From positions 186,001 through 250,000 of the forward strand of contig NZ_VAUO01000001.1 in NCBI RefSeq assembly GCF_005796105.1: 64,000 nt of DNA, in the 5' to 3' direction. The translations under genes and the position numbers were made by a program. Origin of the DNA: Pseudomonas mosselii. Lineage in GTDB: Bacteria > Pseudomonadota > Gammaproteobacteria > Pseudomonadales > Pseudomonadaceae. The notes beneath the pieces were generated by a model that was not told the DNA's origin, searched no databases, and was given only the letters and a program-made list of their open reading frames with translations. Each line of letters opens with the position of its first letter. Position 1 is the first letter of the stretch. Below, one piece after another: positions 17,996-27,284 of the stretch.

Positions 17996-18724
17996 TTATC
18001 GGCTGCTGGTGAGCTGCTGCGCCGCGTCCACGCAGCCGTTGATCTCCACGGCCTTGCGCAGCAGGGTCTGGCGGTGGGGCAGGTCGAGGTCACCCAGCAG
18101 CCGATATACCTCGGCCTGGTAGTCGCGTTGGCGTCCCCACTGCATTTCAAGGCCCTTGGGGCGCGCGCGATTGCACGCCAGACGTGCGGCCGGTTGAGGG
18201 TAGTAGGCAGCGTACAGCGTCGCCATGCCGGCCACCGCTTCCAGCGCCTGACGATAATCCGGGCTGGCATTGTAAGGTTTGCACCAGTGGGCGATGGCCA
18301 GTGCTGGCGGCGCGAAACCCTGATGCAGGCTGGCTTCCAGTAGCGGGCAGGCGGCTTCGGCAATCTGCGTGGCGGGCAGGTACGTGGTGTAGTACAGCGC
18401 CAGGCGATACTGTGCCACTGGATGGCCTAACGCCACGGACTTCTCCAGCAATGCCACTGCACTGGGCAAGGTACGCGCCATGGCCTGGCCTTGACGGCTC
18501 AGTTCGGGATCGTTCTGGTTGGCGGCGCGCAATGGACTGGGACTGTCATCCAATTGGTCGGCCTGTTCCAGCAGCGGCAGCGCCTGGCGGTACAACAGGT
18601 CGGCGTGAGGGTCGATGCTTACCTCCGCGGCCTGGGCGGCGAACGCTGGCAGCAGCGCCAGGGCGGCGATGCGCACGCTGCGAGAGCGGGGGCGAACAGC
18701 AGGGCAAGTTGCTTCGACAGTCAT
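17996..18724 (-). CDS. Exported Sel1/TPR-like repeat protein
   Basis: The 242-residue product has a signal peptide (RIAALALLPAFAAQA) and helical repeats, with AVALLEKSVALGHPVAQYRLALYY as the clearest Sel1-type unit and ACPLLEASLHQGFAPPALAIAHW as the next. Such repeats usually mediate protein contacts in the periplasm. Function is unknown. It is a single gene between azlC and the SGNH/LysE operon. Confidence 0.65.
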   Translation of the reverse strand: MTVEATCPAVRPRSRSVRIAALALLPAFAAQAAEVSIDPHADLLYRQALPLLEQADQLDDSPSPLRAANQNDPELSRQGQAMARTLPSAVALLEKSVALGHPVAQYRLALYYTTYLPATQIAEAACPLLEASLHQGFAPPALAIAHWCKPYNASPDYRQALEAVAGMATLYAAYYPQPAARLACNRARPKGLEMQWGRQRDYQAEVYRLLGDLDLPHRQTLLRKAVEINGCVDAAQQLTSSR

Positions 18725-18827
18725 GGCGGTACGCGTATGTCTCGGGCGAGTCAGGGGCGATGGCGTATTCTAGCCAGCCACTGCCTCAGACCGAAAGCCC
18801 AGCGCAGATCAAATCGGACGAAGCCCC

Positions 18828-19928
18828 TCAGGGCAGCTTGTCCACAGTTGATTTACGCTGGCCTGGCTTGTCCAGGGCAAGCCCCAGCTTGGCGGTGATC
18901 ACCTTGGCCAGCGCGTTGTTACCACGGTCATTGAAGTGCAGTCGGTCGATGAATAGATGCTCGCCGAAGACCGGCGAACTGCTGAGCATGCCATTCATGT
19001 CGTAGCACGGCACAGGGTCGGCCTGGCACTTGATCCGGCGGAAAAAGGCCGAGTGCAGCTGGCGGTCGAAGGTGGCAGCAAGCAGGCGGTCGAAATGACT
19101 GGGGTTGTGATCCAGACCTTGGAGCATCAGCTGTTCACCGGCAGGCACGGTTTCACGGCACCACGGCAGCAGGGGTTGGAGGATGAACGTAAGAGAACTG
19201 TGGCTGTTGGCCAGTAGGCGTTCCCACTGGCAGAGGGTGCGCGCGATGCAGTCGGCAGCACGTCCCAGACGTTTGTCGGGCGTGGGCAGTGTATCCAGCG
19301 TCGGCCAGGGTTGTTGTTCACGGGGCGCGAACACTTGCGTCAGGCGTCGCCACACCGAGTCATGGTGCTGTGCTTCAGGGCCCTTAATACCTTCATTGAA
19401 ACGGTTCAGAAAAGCCTGGTAGGCCTGGGCCCGGTGTGGTTCATGGCTGCCTGCCAGCAACTCGTCCAAGGTGTCCTGGGCCAACGTGTTCAAACCGCTG
19501 AGCAACACCACATGGCCAATCTGGCCAAGGCGGTGCTGGTGGGTGAGGAACATCAGCAACTCCTGGGGAGCGCTCAGGCCGCAACCGGCCAAGGTTAGCC
19601 ATACCTCGCCGGTAAGCGCTGACAGGTAGGAGGCTACGGTGTGCTCATCGGAGCTGGCACCGATGCCCATGGCGCTGGAGCCGCCCACCAGCAGGTTAAC
19701 GCGCGCCGCGCCACCGCGCTCTGCCAGTGAATAGCGCTTGCCCGCACAATGGCTGTAGCGCATGCCCAGTGCGTCGGTATTGATGGTTGCGGAGCGATAG
19801 CCGCGCTCGTGCGCATGGGTTGTCTGTGGGGCGCGGCGGCTGCCCAGCAGCAGAAAGCGCTGATAGTCCTGCTGCAACGGGAAGGCGGCGCCCACGCAGC
19901 CTGCCGGGAAGGTATCGAGGGTGCTCAT
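18828..19928 (-). CDS. SGNH/GDSL-type hydrolase family protein, third gene of the YqcI operon
   Basis: The 366-residue product keeps the SGNH blocks: VGGSSAMGIGA (nucleophile Ser), LAGCGLSAPQ (Gly), LLSGLNTLAQ (Asn) and DRLHFNDRGN (Asp and His of block V). There is no signal peptide or membrane segment, so it should be cytoplasmic. Such enzymes are esterases or acyl-transfer enzymes. It starts 19 bases after the LysE-type exporter gene, so it belongs with it and the YqcI/YcgG gene. It may modify or condense the small molecule handled by its neighbours; this is inference. Confidence 0.65.
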   Translation of the reverse strand: MSTLDTFPAGCVGAAFPLQQDYQRFLLLGSRRAPQTTHAHERGYRSATINTDALGMRYSHCAGKRYSLAERGGAARVNLLVGGSSAMGIGASSDEHTVASYLSALTGEVWLTLAGCGLSAPQELLMFLTHQHRLGQIGHVVLLSGLNTLAQDTLDELLAGSHEPHRAQAYQAFLNRFNEGIKGPEAQHHDSVWRRLTQVFAPREQQPWPTLDTLPTPDKRLGRAADCIARTLCQWERLLANSHSSLTFILQPLLPWCRETVPAGEQLMLQGLDHNPSHFDRLLAATFDRQLHSAFFRRIKCQADPVPCYDMNGMLSSSPVFGEHLFIDRLHFNDRGNNALAKVITAKLGLALDKPGQRKSTVDKLP

Positions 19929-19947
19929 GGGCGCTCCTTGGGCGGTT

Positions 19948-20580
19948 TCAGGCCGTCAGTTCCCGCACGTTGTAGGCAAGGCCCACAGCAGCGATCAGCA
20001 GCAGCGCGACCCCCGAAGCCAGGCTGATGATACGGCTGCTGCGCTGCGAGGCGATGCGGCCGATGGCGAAGATGTACAGGCTCAGCACGGCGAAGTCGAT
20101 GGCGCACCACAGCAGTGACAACACCACCATGCTCTTGCCGAACGACTCGGTGATCTGGATGAACTGGGGGAAGAACGAGATGAAGAAGATGATGTCCTTG
20201 GGGTTGGAGATCCCTACCATGAACCCTTGCAACAGGCCGCCACGGCCCGGTTGTGCATCGACCTGAGCGGCAGCGGTGGGGACCGATGTGGCCTGCATCG
20301 CCTCGCGCAGGGTGCCCACGGCGATGTGGCCAATGAACAGGCAGCCCAGCAGGCTCATGCCGTTGAGCCAGGCCTTGTCGATGGCGGCGCTGGTCATGAT
20401 GACCCAGGCGGCGGCGCCGATCAGCACCAATGAGGCCCAGTTGGTTCCGATGGCCGTGAACACGGCCTTGCGCGCGCCTGAGGCCGCAGCGGTGTTGACG
20501 ATCAGTGCCACCACCGGGCCGGGTGTGGCGATCAGCAGCAGGACAGTGAGGGCGTATGTGGCGGTCAGGGCGGTATTCAC
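19948..20580 (-). CDS. LysE/RhtB family small-molecule exporter
   Basis: The 210-residue product has the LysE family hallmarks ATPGPVVALIVNTAAASGARKA in the first loop and GFMVGISNPKDIIFFISFFPQF at the start of helix 4, with about six transmembrane segments. It starts at a GTG two bases after the YqcI/YcgG stop, which indicates translational coupling. Family members export amino acids or derivatives. In this operon the likely cargo is the product of the two flanking enzymes. Confidence 0.88.
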   Translation of the reverse strand: MNTALTATYALTVLLLIATPGPVVALIVNTAAASGARKAVFTAIGTNWASLVLIGAAAWVIMTSAAIDKAWLNGMSLLGCLFIGHIAVGTLREAMQATSVPTAAAQVDAQPGRGGLLQGFMVGISNPKDIIFFISFFPQFIQITESFGKSMVVLSLLWCAIDFAVLSLYIFAIGRIASQRSSRIISLASGVALLLIAAVGLAYNVRELTA

Positions 20581-20582
20581 GT

Positions 20583-21359
20583 TCAGTTCTCGCTCAGTGA
20601 GTCAGGTACAGCAGCGGTGTGGAACGGGCAGCGTGGCGGATTCAGCGAACCGGGCTCCTGCAACTGGTACTGCTTCCATTCGTAGTTGTCGTGGTGGCCG
20701 AAAAAGCCCAGCGAATCGGGCATGACGCCGTTGTTGTAATGGCGTACCCGGTCGCGGATACGCGCACGGATACGTTGGCCGCTTTGCGTGTCGGCGCTGG
20801 CCACTTCGTCGAAACTTTCGCGTGGGTTGACGACCCAGGCGATATGCGGGCCCAGGTTGCGGCTTTTCATCAGCCGGTGGGCTGGGAAGTTCATGTTGAT
20901 GAACAGGGGCACGCCGTCGAAGCAGAACGCCCACTGTGCGTCATGCGGGTCGTGGGGCATGTCGGCGGGCCAGGGTTGCGGGTCGCGAGCGTGGACCTCG
21001 CACAGTACCTCCCAAGCCAGCGCCTGCTGTTGCATAAGGTCCGTGTCGCGTGCGGTTTCCAGAAAGACCAGCAACGGATTGCCGACCCGCTGCTTGAGCG
21101 GGATCTGCTTGATCGTGCCTATGTAGTCGGTCAGGCCTCGGGCGATGTCGCCGGCCAGGTCGCCTGCGTGGGCGAAGATGATGTGGCAGGTGCGTGCGTT
21201 CACCGCTTTACGCCCGAACAGGCACGGGAAGTCGGGGTTGGCGAGGGTTTCCTTGAACTGCTGTAGGGTCTTGTACGTCCAGTGGTGCTTGTTCTGGACA
21301 TGTTCATCGGCAAGCTCGAGCGCATCCAGGCGATAGCAGTTTCCATAACCCGTAAACAT
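20583..21359 (-). CDS. YqcI/YcgG family protein, GntA-like haem-dependent N-hydroxylase candidate
   Basis: The ATG at 21359 (MFTGYGNCYRLDAL) is preferred to the ATG at 21431 because GGGGA precedes it and because 258 residues fit the family. Conserved blocks are FPCLFGRKAVN near the start, FCFDGVPLFINMNFPAH in the middle, and the closing PRCPFH. The YqcI/YcgG family includes GntA of guanitoxin biosynthesis, described as a haem-dependent N-hydroxylase. N-oxidation of an amino or guanidino group is therefore the best guess. It leads an operon with an exporter and an SGNH enzyme, and a LysR gene lies divergently upstream. Confidence 0.7.
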   Translation of the reverse strand: MFTGYGNCYRLDALELADEHVQNKHHWTYKTLQQFKETLANPDFPCLFGRKAVNARTCHIIFAHAGDLAGDIARGLTDYIGTIKQIPLKQRVGNPLLVFLETARDTDLMQQQALAWEVLCEVHARDPQPWPADMPHDPHDAQWAFCFDGVPLFINMNFPAHRLMKSRNLGPHIAWVVNPRESFDEVASADTQSGQRIRARIRDRVRHYNNGVMPDSLGFFGHHDNYEWKQYQLQEPGSLNPPRCPFHTAAVPDSLSEN

Positions 21360-21522
21360 GATTTCCCCAGGGGTATAGCAGTTAATAGAGTTTTTCCGGC
21401 TTATCCATACGGTTTTGCCCTCTATAGTCATTGTTTACAGCATTTTCCGAGACCGGACCCAGGTTGTAAAACGCCTGGAACTATGACCTACTATTAGTCT
21501 CGCTCATGCTCTGGAAGCCAAG

Positions 21523-22443
21523 ATGTCCGAACGGATTCAAGCCCTGCACGCCTTACGTGCATTCGAAGTGGCGTCGCGCTATGGCTCGTTCACCCGCGCT
21601 GCCCAGGAGTTAGCGCTCACCCAAGGTGCGGTCAGCCACCACATCAAAACCCTTGAGGCCCTGTTCGGTTGCGATTTGTTCGAGCGCCGCGGCCCCAAGC
21701 TGCGCCTGACCGAGCATGGCAGCCTGCTGGCCCAGGAGCTCAAGGTGGGCTTCAAGATCATCGAGAACGCCTGCGCGTTGTTGCGCCAGGACCGTCACGG
21801 CTTGCGCCTGAAGGCGCCGTCGACGCTCACCGTGCGCTGGCTGTTGCGGGCCTTGGACGGCTTCAAGAAACTCGACAACAGTTGCCCGGTACAGCTGTCG
21901 AGCGTGTGGATGGACATCGATGCGGTAGACTTCTACTCAGAGCCCTATGACTGCGCGATCCTGCTCGGTAACGGGCGTTTCCCGGCTGATGTCGAGAGCC
22001 TCAAGTTGTTCGATGAATGGCTGATTCCGGTATGCCATCCCGATTACCTGGCTGAGCCTGCCCCCTCGCTTGCGGTGCTGCATGACTGCGAATTCCTCCA
22101 CCCTTCGCCGGACCGGCGTGACTGGCGCCGCTGGTTGGCGCGGGTCGACGCGTTGGATGTCGGCATCGATCGGGGTCAGGTGTTCGACACCCTTGACCAA
22201 GGCATTTCCGCCGCCCAGCAGGGGCTGGGGATCTCGGTGGTGGACCTGGTGCTGGCCAGCGCGGACCTAGCCGCCGGCAGCTTGGCCACGCCGTTCCCCC
22301 AGGCGGTGGCGACCGGCGATGGGTATTACATGGTCTGGCTCAAGTCCAGCCCCAAGGCACGCCAGATGCACAGGCTGCGCGACTACCTGCTGACCCAGGT
22401 GCCGCCGCTGTCGCGCAAGGACATCAGTTACCTTTATGGCTGA
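21523..22443 (+). CDS. LysR family regulator (GcvA-like), divergent from the YqcI operon
   Basis: The 306-residue product has the LysR winged helix at residues 5-65 (LHALRAFEVASRYGSFTRAA, LTQGAVSHHIKTLEALFG) and a type-2 periplasmic-fold effector domain. The GcvA-like N-terminus is typical of regulators of amino-acid metabolism. It is transcribed away from the YqcI/LysE/SGNH operon across a 163-base region, the classic LysR layout, so it most likely controls that operon. Confidence 0.9.
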   Translation: MSERIQALHALRAFEVASRYGSFTRAAQELALTQGAVSHHIKTLEALFGCDLFERRGPKLRLTEHGSLLAQELKVGFKIIENACALLRQDRHGLRLKAPSTLTVRWLLRALDGFKKLDNSCPVQLSSVWMDIDAVDFYSEPYDCAILLGNGRFPADVESLKLFDEWLIPVCHPDYLAEPAPSLAVLHDCEFLHPSPDRRDWRRWLARVDALDVGIDRGQVFDTLDQGISAAQQGLGISVVDLVLASADLAAGSLATPFPQAVATGDGYYMVWLKSSPKARQMHRLRDYLLTQVPPLSRKDISYLYG

Positions 22444-22539
22444 GTGCCGCGCCCGCTGAGCATGGCGCGAGCGTCGCTGGCATGGGCTATTGCGATACAC
22501 TGGCGGCCTCGCATCCCTTCTCCTGCCGAGGTTCTCGCG

Positions 22540-24900
22540 GTGCAGCTGCAACAGGGCTTTGTCCTTACTCGCCATTGGCACGACACGCCCGAAGGCACCT
22601 GTGTGGAATTCTGGCTGGCCACCGAGCAGGGGCCGCGGCGCGTGCGCCTGGCGCCGCAACCGTCGGTGGCGTTCATTCCCGCCGCCCACGCCGAGCAGGC
22701 CCGGCGGCTGTTGGCGGGCGAGTCCGGCGTGCAACTGCGGCCCTTGCAACTGCGCGATTTCGAGCAGCGCCCGGTGCTGGGGTTGTACTGCACCCAGCAT
22801 CGCCAGATGATCGCCCTCGACAAGCGTTTGCGCGCCGCAGGCGTGGAGGTGTTCGAGGCTGATATCCGTCCGCCGGAGCGTTACCTGATGGAGCGCTTCA
22901 TCACCGCCCCGGTGCGCTTCGAGGGGCGGCCCGATGCCCACGGCACGTTATGCGATGCCCAGCTCAAGCCTGACCCGGACTACCGTCCCCCCCTGCGCCT
23001 GGCTTCGTTAGACATCGAGACCAGCGAGCGTGGCGAGCTATACAGTATCGCCCTGGAGGGCTGCGGCCAACGCACGGTGTATATGCTCGGCCCGGCCAAC
23101 GGCAGCGCGCCCGAGGTGGATTTCGATCTGCATTATTGCCAAGACCGCGCCGGGCTGATCGACAGCCTCAACCAATGGCTGATGCAGCATGACCCGGATG
23201 CAATCATCGGCTGGAACCTGATCCAGTTCGACCTGCGCGTGCTGCATGAACACGCCAAGCGCCTGAACGTGCCGCTGTGCCTGGGCCGCGATGGTGCGCC
23301 GATGCACATGCGCGAGCACGGCAGCCGCAGCCACTTCTTCGCCGAGGCGCCCGGCCGTCTGCTGATCGACGGTATTGAGGCGCTGCGTTCGGCGACTTGG
23401 AGTTTCCCCTCGTTCAGCCTGGAGAGCGTCGCCCAGCAGTTGCTGGGGGAGGGTAAGGCGATTGCCACGCCCTACCAGCGCATGGACGAGATCAACCGCC
23501 TGTTCGCCGAGGACAAGCCGGCCCTGGCCCGCTACAACCTCAAGGACTGCGAGCTGGTGACGCGGATCTTCGCCCACACCCGGCTGCTGGCGTTCTTGCT
23601 CGAACGGGCCAGTGTGACCGGGCTGCCCGTGGACCGCAGCGGTGGTTCGGTGGCAGCGTTCTGTCATCTGTACATCCCGCCGATGCACCGCCTGGGTTTC
23701 GTAGCACCCAACCTTGGTAGTCGCGAGGGCGAGGCCAGCCCCGGTGGCTTTGTCATGGACTCACGCCCAGGGCTTTACGACTCGGTGCTGGTGCTGGACT
23801 ACAAGAGCCTGTATCCGTCGATCATCCGTACCTTCCTGATCGACCCTGTGGGCCTGGTCGAAGGCCTGCGCCAGCCCGACGACACGCATTCGGTGGAAGG
23901 CTTTCGCGCAGCGCGTTTCTCGCGTAGCCAGCACTGTCTACCGGCTATCGTCGAGCGCGTGTGGCAGGGCCGCGAAGCGGCCAAACGCGCCGGTAATGCG
24001 CCATTGTCCCAGGCGCTGAAGATCATCATGAATGCCTTCTACGGTGTGCTGGGTTCCAGCGGTTGCCGGTTTTTCGATCCGCGCCTGGCCTCGTCGATCA
24101 CCCTGCGCGGGCACCAGATCATGCGCCAGACCCGCGCGTTGATCGAGGCCCGTGGCCTGGATGTGATCTATGGCGATACCGACTCCACCTTCGTCTGGCT
24201 CAAGCATGCCCATAGCGAGCAGGATGCTGCGCGCATCGGCCGGGAACTGGTGGCCGAGGTCAACCAGTGGTGGGCCCGCCACCTGCGTGAAAGCCTGGGG
24301 CTGGAGAGCGCGCTGGAATTGCAGTTCGAGACTCACTACCGGCGCTTTCTGATGCCGACTATCCGCGGTACCGATGAGGGCAGCAAGAAGCGTTACGCAG
24401 GCCTGGTACAGCGCGCCGACGGCAGTGCAGAGATGATCTACAAGGGCCTGGAATCGGTCCGTACCGACTGGTCGCCCCTGGCTCGCCAATTCCAGCAGGA
24501 ACTCTATGGCCGGATATTTCGTGGCCAGCCATACCGCGAGTACCTGTGCGACACCGTGCAGCGCTTGTTGGCTGGCGAACTTGATGAGCTGCTGGTGTAC
24601 CGCAAGCGTCTGCGCAGACCGCTGGCGGACTACCAACGCAACGTGCCCCCGCATGTGCGTGCTGCACGCCTGGCCGATGCGTACAACGCGCGCCAGGGGC
24701 GGCCCCGGCAGTACCAGAACGGTGGCTGGATCAGCTACCTGATCACCACCTCTGGCCCCGAGCCGCTGGAGGACCTGCGCTCTGCGGTCGACCACCAGCA
24801 CTATCTGACCCGGCAACTGCAACCGGTGGCTGATGCCATCCTGCCGTTCGTGGGGGATGATTTCGGCGCGCTGATAGACCGTCAGTTGCCGCTGTTCTAG
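22540..24900 (+). CDS. polB: DNA polymerase II (family B)
   Basis: PolB is a damage-tolerant DNA polymerase with proofreading. A GTG at 22540 with GAGG upstream gives 786 residues, close to E. coli Pol II (783). Exonuclease motifs are intact: DIETS at residue 158, [16 protein letters not shown], and YNLKDCELV. Polymerase motif [11 protein letters not shown] starts at Asp420, motif B is [15 protein letters not shown], motif C YGDTDS is at 544-549, and KKRYAG follows. All catalytic aspartates are present, so it should be active. It is a lone gene behind the LysR gene; no LexA box is evident by eye. Confidence 0.95.
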   Translation: MQLQQGFVLTRHWHDTPEGTCVEFWLATEQGPRRVRLAPQPSVAFIPAAHAEQARRLLAGESGVQLRPLQLRDFEQRPVLGLYCTQHRQMIALDKRLRAAGVEVFEADIRPPERYLMERFITAPVRFEGRPDAHGTLCDAQLKPDPDYRPPLRLASLDIETSERGELYSIALEGCGQRTVYMLGPANGSAPEVDFDLHYCQDRAGLIDSLNQWLMQHDPDAIIGWNLIQFDLRVLHEHAKRLNVPLCLGRDGAPMHMREHGSRSHFFAEAPGRLLIDGIEALRSATWSFPSFSLESVAQQLLGEGKAIATPYQRMDEINRLFAEDKPALARYNLKDCELVTRIFAHTRLLAFLLERASVTGLPVDRSGGSVAAFCHLYIPPMHRLGFVAPNLGSREGEASPGGFVMDSRPGLYDSVLVLDYKSLYPSIIRTFLIDPVGLVEGLRQPDDTHSVEGFRAARFSRSQHCLPAIVERVWQGREAAKRAGNAPLSQALKIIMNAFYGVLGSSGCRFFDPRLASSITLRGHQIMRQTRALIEARGLDVIYGDTDSTFVWLKHAHSEQDAARIGRELVAEVNQWWARHLRESLGLESALELQFETHYRRFLMPTIRGTDEGSKKRYAGLVQRADGSAEMIYKGLESVRTDWSPLARQFQQELYGRIFRGQPYREYLCDTVQRLLAGELDELLVYRKRLRRPLADYQRNVPPHVRAARLADAYNARQGRPRQYQNGGWISYLITTSGPEPLEDLRSAVDHQHYLTRQLQPVADAILPFVGDDFGALIDRQLPLF

Positions 24901-25244
24901 CCCTGTGCGCCGAGCACGCAGGCGCGGCTGCCTGCAAACGATGCAGGTGCAAGCCCGAAAAATCCTCGGCACGCAGGAACCGGTGGGCGGGCTGACGATC
25001 AGAGCAGTCAATCGCGTAAATCCTTACAGGATGTGAACGAGCGCGCCGTCGGACGCTGCCGTCGGGGGCGCTTCGGCCTTTACCCGCAAGGGCTTGGGCT
25101 ATGCTCAAGAAGGCCGCACCGTGCCCCGGCGTGGACACCGGAAGTTACTTTTCCGCAGGCTGTCGGACAGGTTTGGTGGTTTAGGCTCGCGTGTCGGACT
25201 TTTCGCACAAGTCTGTAGTCATGAGAATTAACAAGGAGATGCCC
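24901..25244. other. Intergenic region, no gene recognised
   Basis: This 344-base stretch between polB and the DUF4174 gene has no convincing reading frame. The heptamer GTCGGAC recurs three times (near 25048, 25163 and 25193), but without a regular spacing that would point to a known element. The promoter of the DUF4174 gene should be in its last 100 bases. Confidence 0.35.
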
Positions 25245-25799
25245 ATGCTCGTCAGGTCACTGACACTCGCCACCCTATTCGCCTTCGCCGGGCCTGTGCT
25301 CGCCGCCGACAGCGATGCGCCCTTGGCCAAGGAGCAGGGCAAGGCGCGGCCGCTGGTGGTGATCGCGCCCAGCAGCGCCGACCCGACCCTGCGCGGCCTG
25401 CAAGAGGCGCTCAAGGACCCGGCCACCCAGGCCGGCTTCAAGGAACGCGGGCTGGTCCTCTACAGCGTGGCGCAGATGATGGGAAAGCGTGAAGACAAGA
25501 ACCTCGAACAGCAGACCACCATGGCCCTGATCCGCGAGCTGAAGCTGGGTGCCAGCAAGGGTACTAAGGTCATCCTGGTGGGCAAGGACGGCGAGCGCCA
25601 TGTGCTCAAGGATGACGACAGCGGCGAAAAACTCGACCCGCAAGTGATCTTCAAGGCCGTCGATGCGTTGCCGGCCAGTGAACAGGCGGTAACTGCACCC
25701 GAGCCGGTGGCGGCTGCTCCAGACGAACCCAAGGCCAAGGAAAGCAAACCCGCCAAGCCCAGCAAACCCATGGCGCCGCCCAAGCCACTGGACGACTGA
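25245..25799 (+). CDS. Exported DUF4174 family protein with Lys/Pro-rich tail
   Basis: AAGGAG lies eight bases before the ATG at 25245 and fixes the start; an ATG six bases earlier is too close. The 184-residue product has a signal peptide (MLVRSLTLATLFAFAGPVLAA) and a thioredoxin-like DUF4174 domain (about 28-130) recognisable by RPLVVIAPSSADPTLRGL, ERGLVLYSVA and GTKVILVGKDGERH. The tail from about 150 is low-complexity Pro/Lys/Ala (KESKPAKPSKPMAPPKP). The function of the family is unknown; periplasmic location is likely. Confidence 0.75.
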   Translation: MLVRSLTLATLFAFAGPVLAADSDAPLAKEQGKARPLVVIAPSSADPTLRGLQEALKDPATQAGFKERGLVLYSVAQMMGKREDKNLEQQTTMALIRELKLGASKGTKVILVGKDGERHVLKDDDSGEKLDPQVIFKAVDALPASEQAVTAPEPVAAAPDEPKAKESKPAKPSKPMAPPKPLDD

Positions 25800-26064
25800 G
25801 GCGCGCCGTCCTCGCCGTTTGCCCTGAAAGATCGGCGGCGGTAGGGCACCGGTGCAGATCTGCGCCGTTGCTTGCCTGGCAATGGCGTGTCGGGGCGCTT
25901 CGTTGAGGATCGCCCCGGACGTCTGCACTTTAAACGCAAGGCACTCGAATGAAGTGGGCGAGTCGCTGAATATCTTCATTCGGGTGGTTGTCGGTCCTGT
26001 GAAAATCCGTGCGAATGCTTACAATCAGCGCTCTTTTGAATGTAAGTCACAGGCACCCGTTTCC

Positions 26065-27243
26065 ATGGCGTTCGATGCGTCCACCCTTCTCACGCTCACC
26101 ATCGCCCTCGCGGCGGCCTCGGCGCTGTATCTGGCCATCGAGTGGCGCAGCGTACGCGAGTCCTCGTTGCTGTGCTGGAGCACAGGTTTTGCGATTATCA
26201 GCATCGGTTCGTCATTGGCGCTGCTGCGCAGCAGTGGCTATCTGTTCATCGGTATCTGGTTCGCCAACGGCTTGCTGATCCTGGCCCACTGGTTGTTTTT
26301 GCTTGGGGTCGTGCGTTTTACCGAGACCCGCCTGTCACGGGCCTGGTACTTGGGCATCGTGGTCTGGCTGGCGATGCTGACGTTGCCGGATTGGGCGAGC
26401 TGGTCGAAGAGCCTGTTGGTGGTGCAGTCCATGCTGGTGGCGTTGCTCACCTTACAGGCCAGCTGGCTGCTGCGTGCGCATGGTAAATCGCTGAGTGTCG
26501 GGGCGGCACAACTGCGTTTCATCCTGCTGCTGCATGGCCTGTTCTACCTGGGCAAGACCCTGCCGGCGCTGGTGCCCGGCACGCTGATCGAGCTTGCCGC
26601 ATTCCGTGGCCTGATCATCCAGGTGTCCTTGGTGGAGGGTGCGATGGCGATCATGCTGATTGCGCTGTCGATGACCGGCACCGTGCGCTACCGCCGTGAA
26701 GAACGCATCGAACGTCTGGCTGCGCGCGATCCACTCACCGCGCTGTACAACCGCCGCGCCCTGGAAGTGCGCGCACCGAGCCTGTTTGCCGAGGTTTCGC
26801 CGCATCGCCCGGGGGCGCTGCTGCTGATCGACATCGACCACTTCAAACTGGTCAATGACTGTCATGGCCACGCGGCTGGCGATCGTTTGCTGGTCGCGTT
26901 GAGCGAGATGATCCGCGCACTGTTGCCGGAGCGCGCGATTGCCGCGCGCCTGGGTGGGGACGAGTTCGTGATCTTGCTGGGCGGCGCTTCCCGTGGGCAG
27001 ATCGAAACCCTTGCCGCGACCTTGCGCCAGCAGTTTCAGCACGCGGCAGCGCAGAGCTGCGCGACCCCTGAGGCGGTGACCTTGAGCATCGGCGCGAACC
27101 TGTTCGACCGGCCGCCAGCGAGCCTGGCAGCCTTGTTGGAGCAGGGCGATGTATTGCTCTATGCCTCCAAACGCAGCGGTCGCAACAGCGTGCAGTTGGT
27201 GGATGGGTCGCGTAATACGGCTTGGCGAGCCGAGGTGAGGTAG
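26065..27243 (+). CDS. Membrane-bound diguanylate cyclase (GGDEF)
   Basis: The 392-residue product starts at the ATG at 26065 (MAFDASTLL). About six to seven transmembrane helices fill residues 5-205 and form an unnamed membrane sensor. The GGDEF domain (about 222-385) has RDPLTALYNRRAL, IDIDHFKLVNDCHGHAAGD, and an intact GGDEF at residues 297-301. Five residues upstream the inhibitory RXXD site is absent (RAIA). It should make c-di-GMP, probably without product inhibition at an I-site. Confidence 0.9.
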   Translation: MAFDASTLLTLTIALAAASALYLAIEWRSVRESSLLCWSTGFAIISIGSSLALLRSSGYLFIGIWFANGLLILAHWLFLLGVVRFTETRLSRAWYLGIVVWLAMLTLPDWASWSKSLLVVQSMLVALLTLQASWLLRAHGKSLSVGAAQLRFILLLHGLFYLGKTLPALVPGTLIELAAFRGLIIQVSLVEGAMAIMLIALSMTGTVRYRREERIERLAARDPLTALYNRRALEVRAPSLFAEVSPHRPGALLLIDIDHFKLVNDCHGHAAGDRLLVALSEMIRALLPERAIAARLGGDEFVILLGGASRGQIETLAATLRQQFQHAAAQSCATPEAVTLSIGANLFDRPPASLAALLEQGDVLLYASKRSGRNSVQLVDGSRNTAWRAEVR

Positions 27244-27284
27244 GCTGCGCCAGCGCAATCGCCAGCGCAGGCCTACCCACGCGG

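Noticed and set aside
21360..21431. Longer start of the YqcI/YcgG gene at 21431
   Set aside because: No ribosome binding site precedes it, and it would intrude into the probable LysR control region.
24901..25244. Small RNA gene in the polB downstream gap
   Set aside because: Some GGA-containing loops and short repeats are visible, but no promoter-terminator pair or known family pattern supports it.
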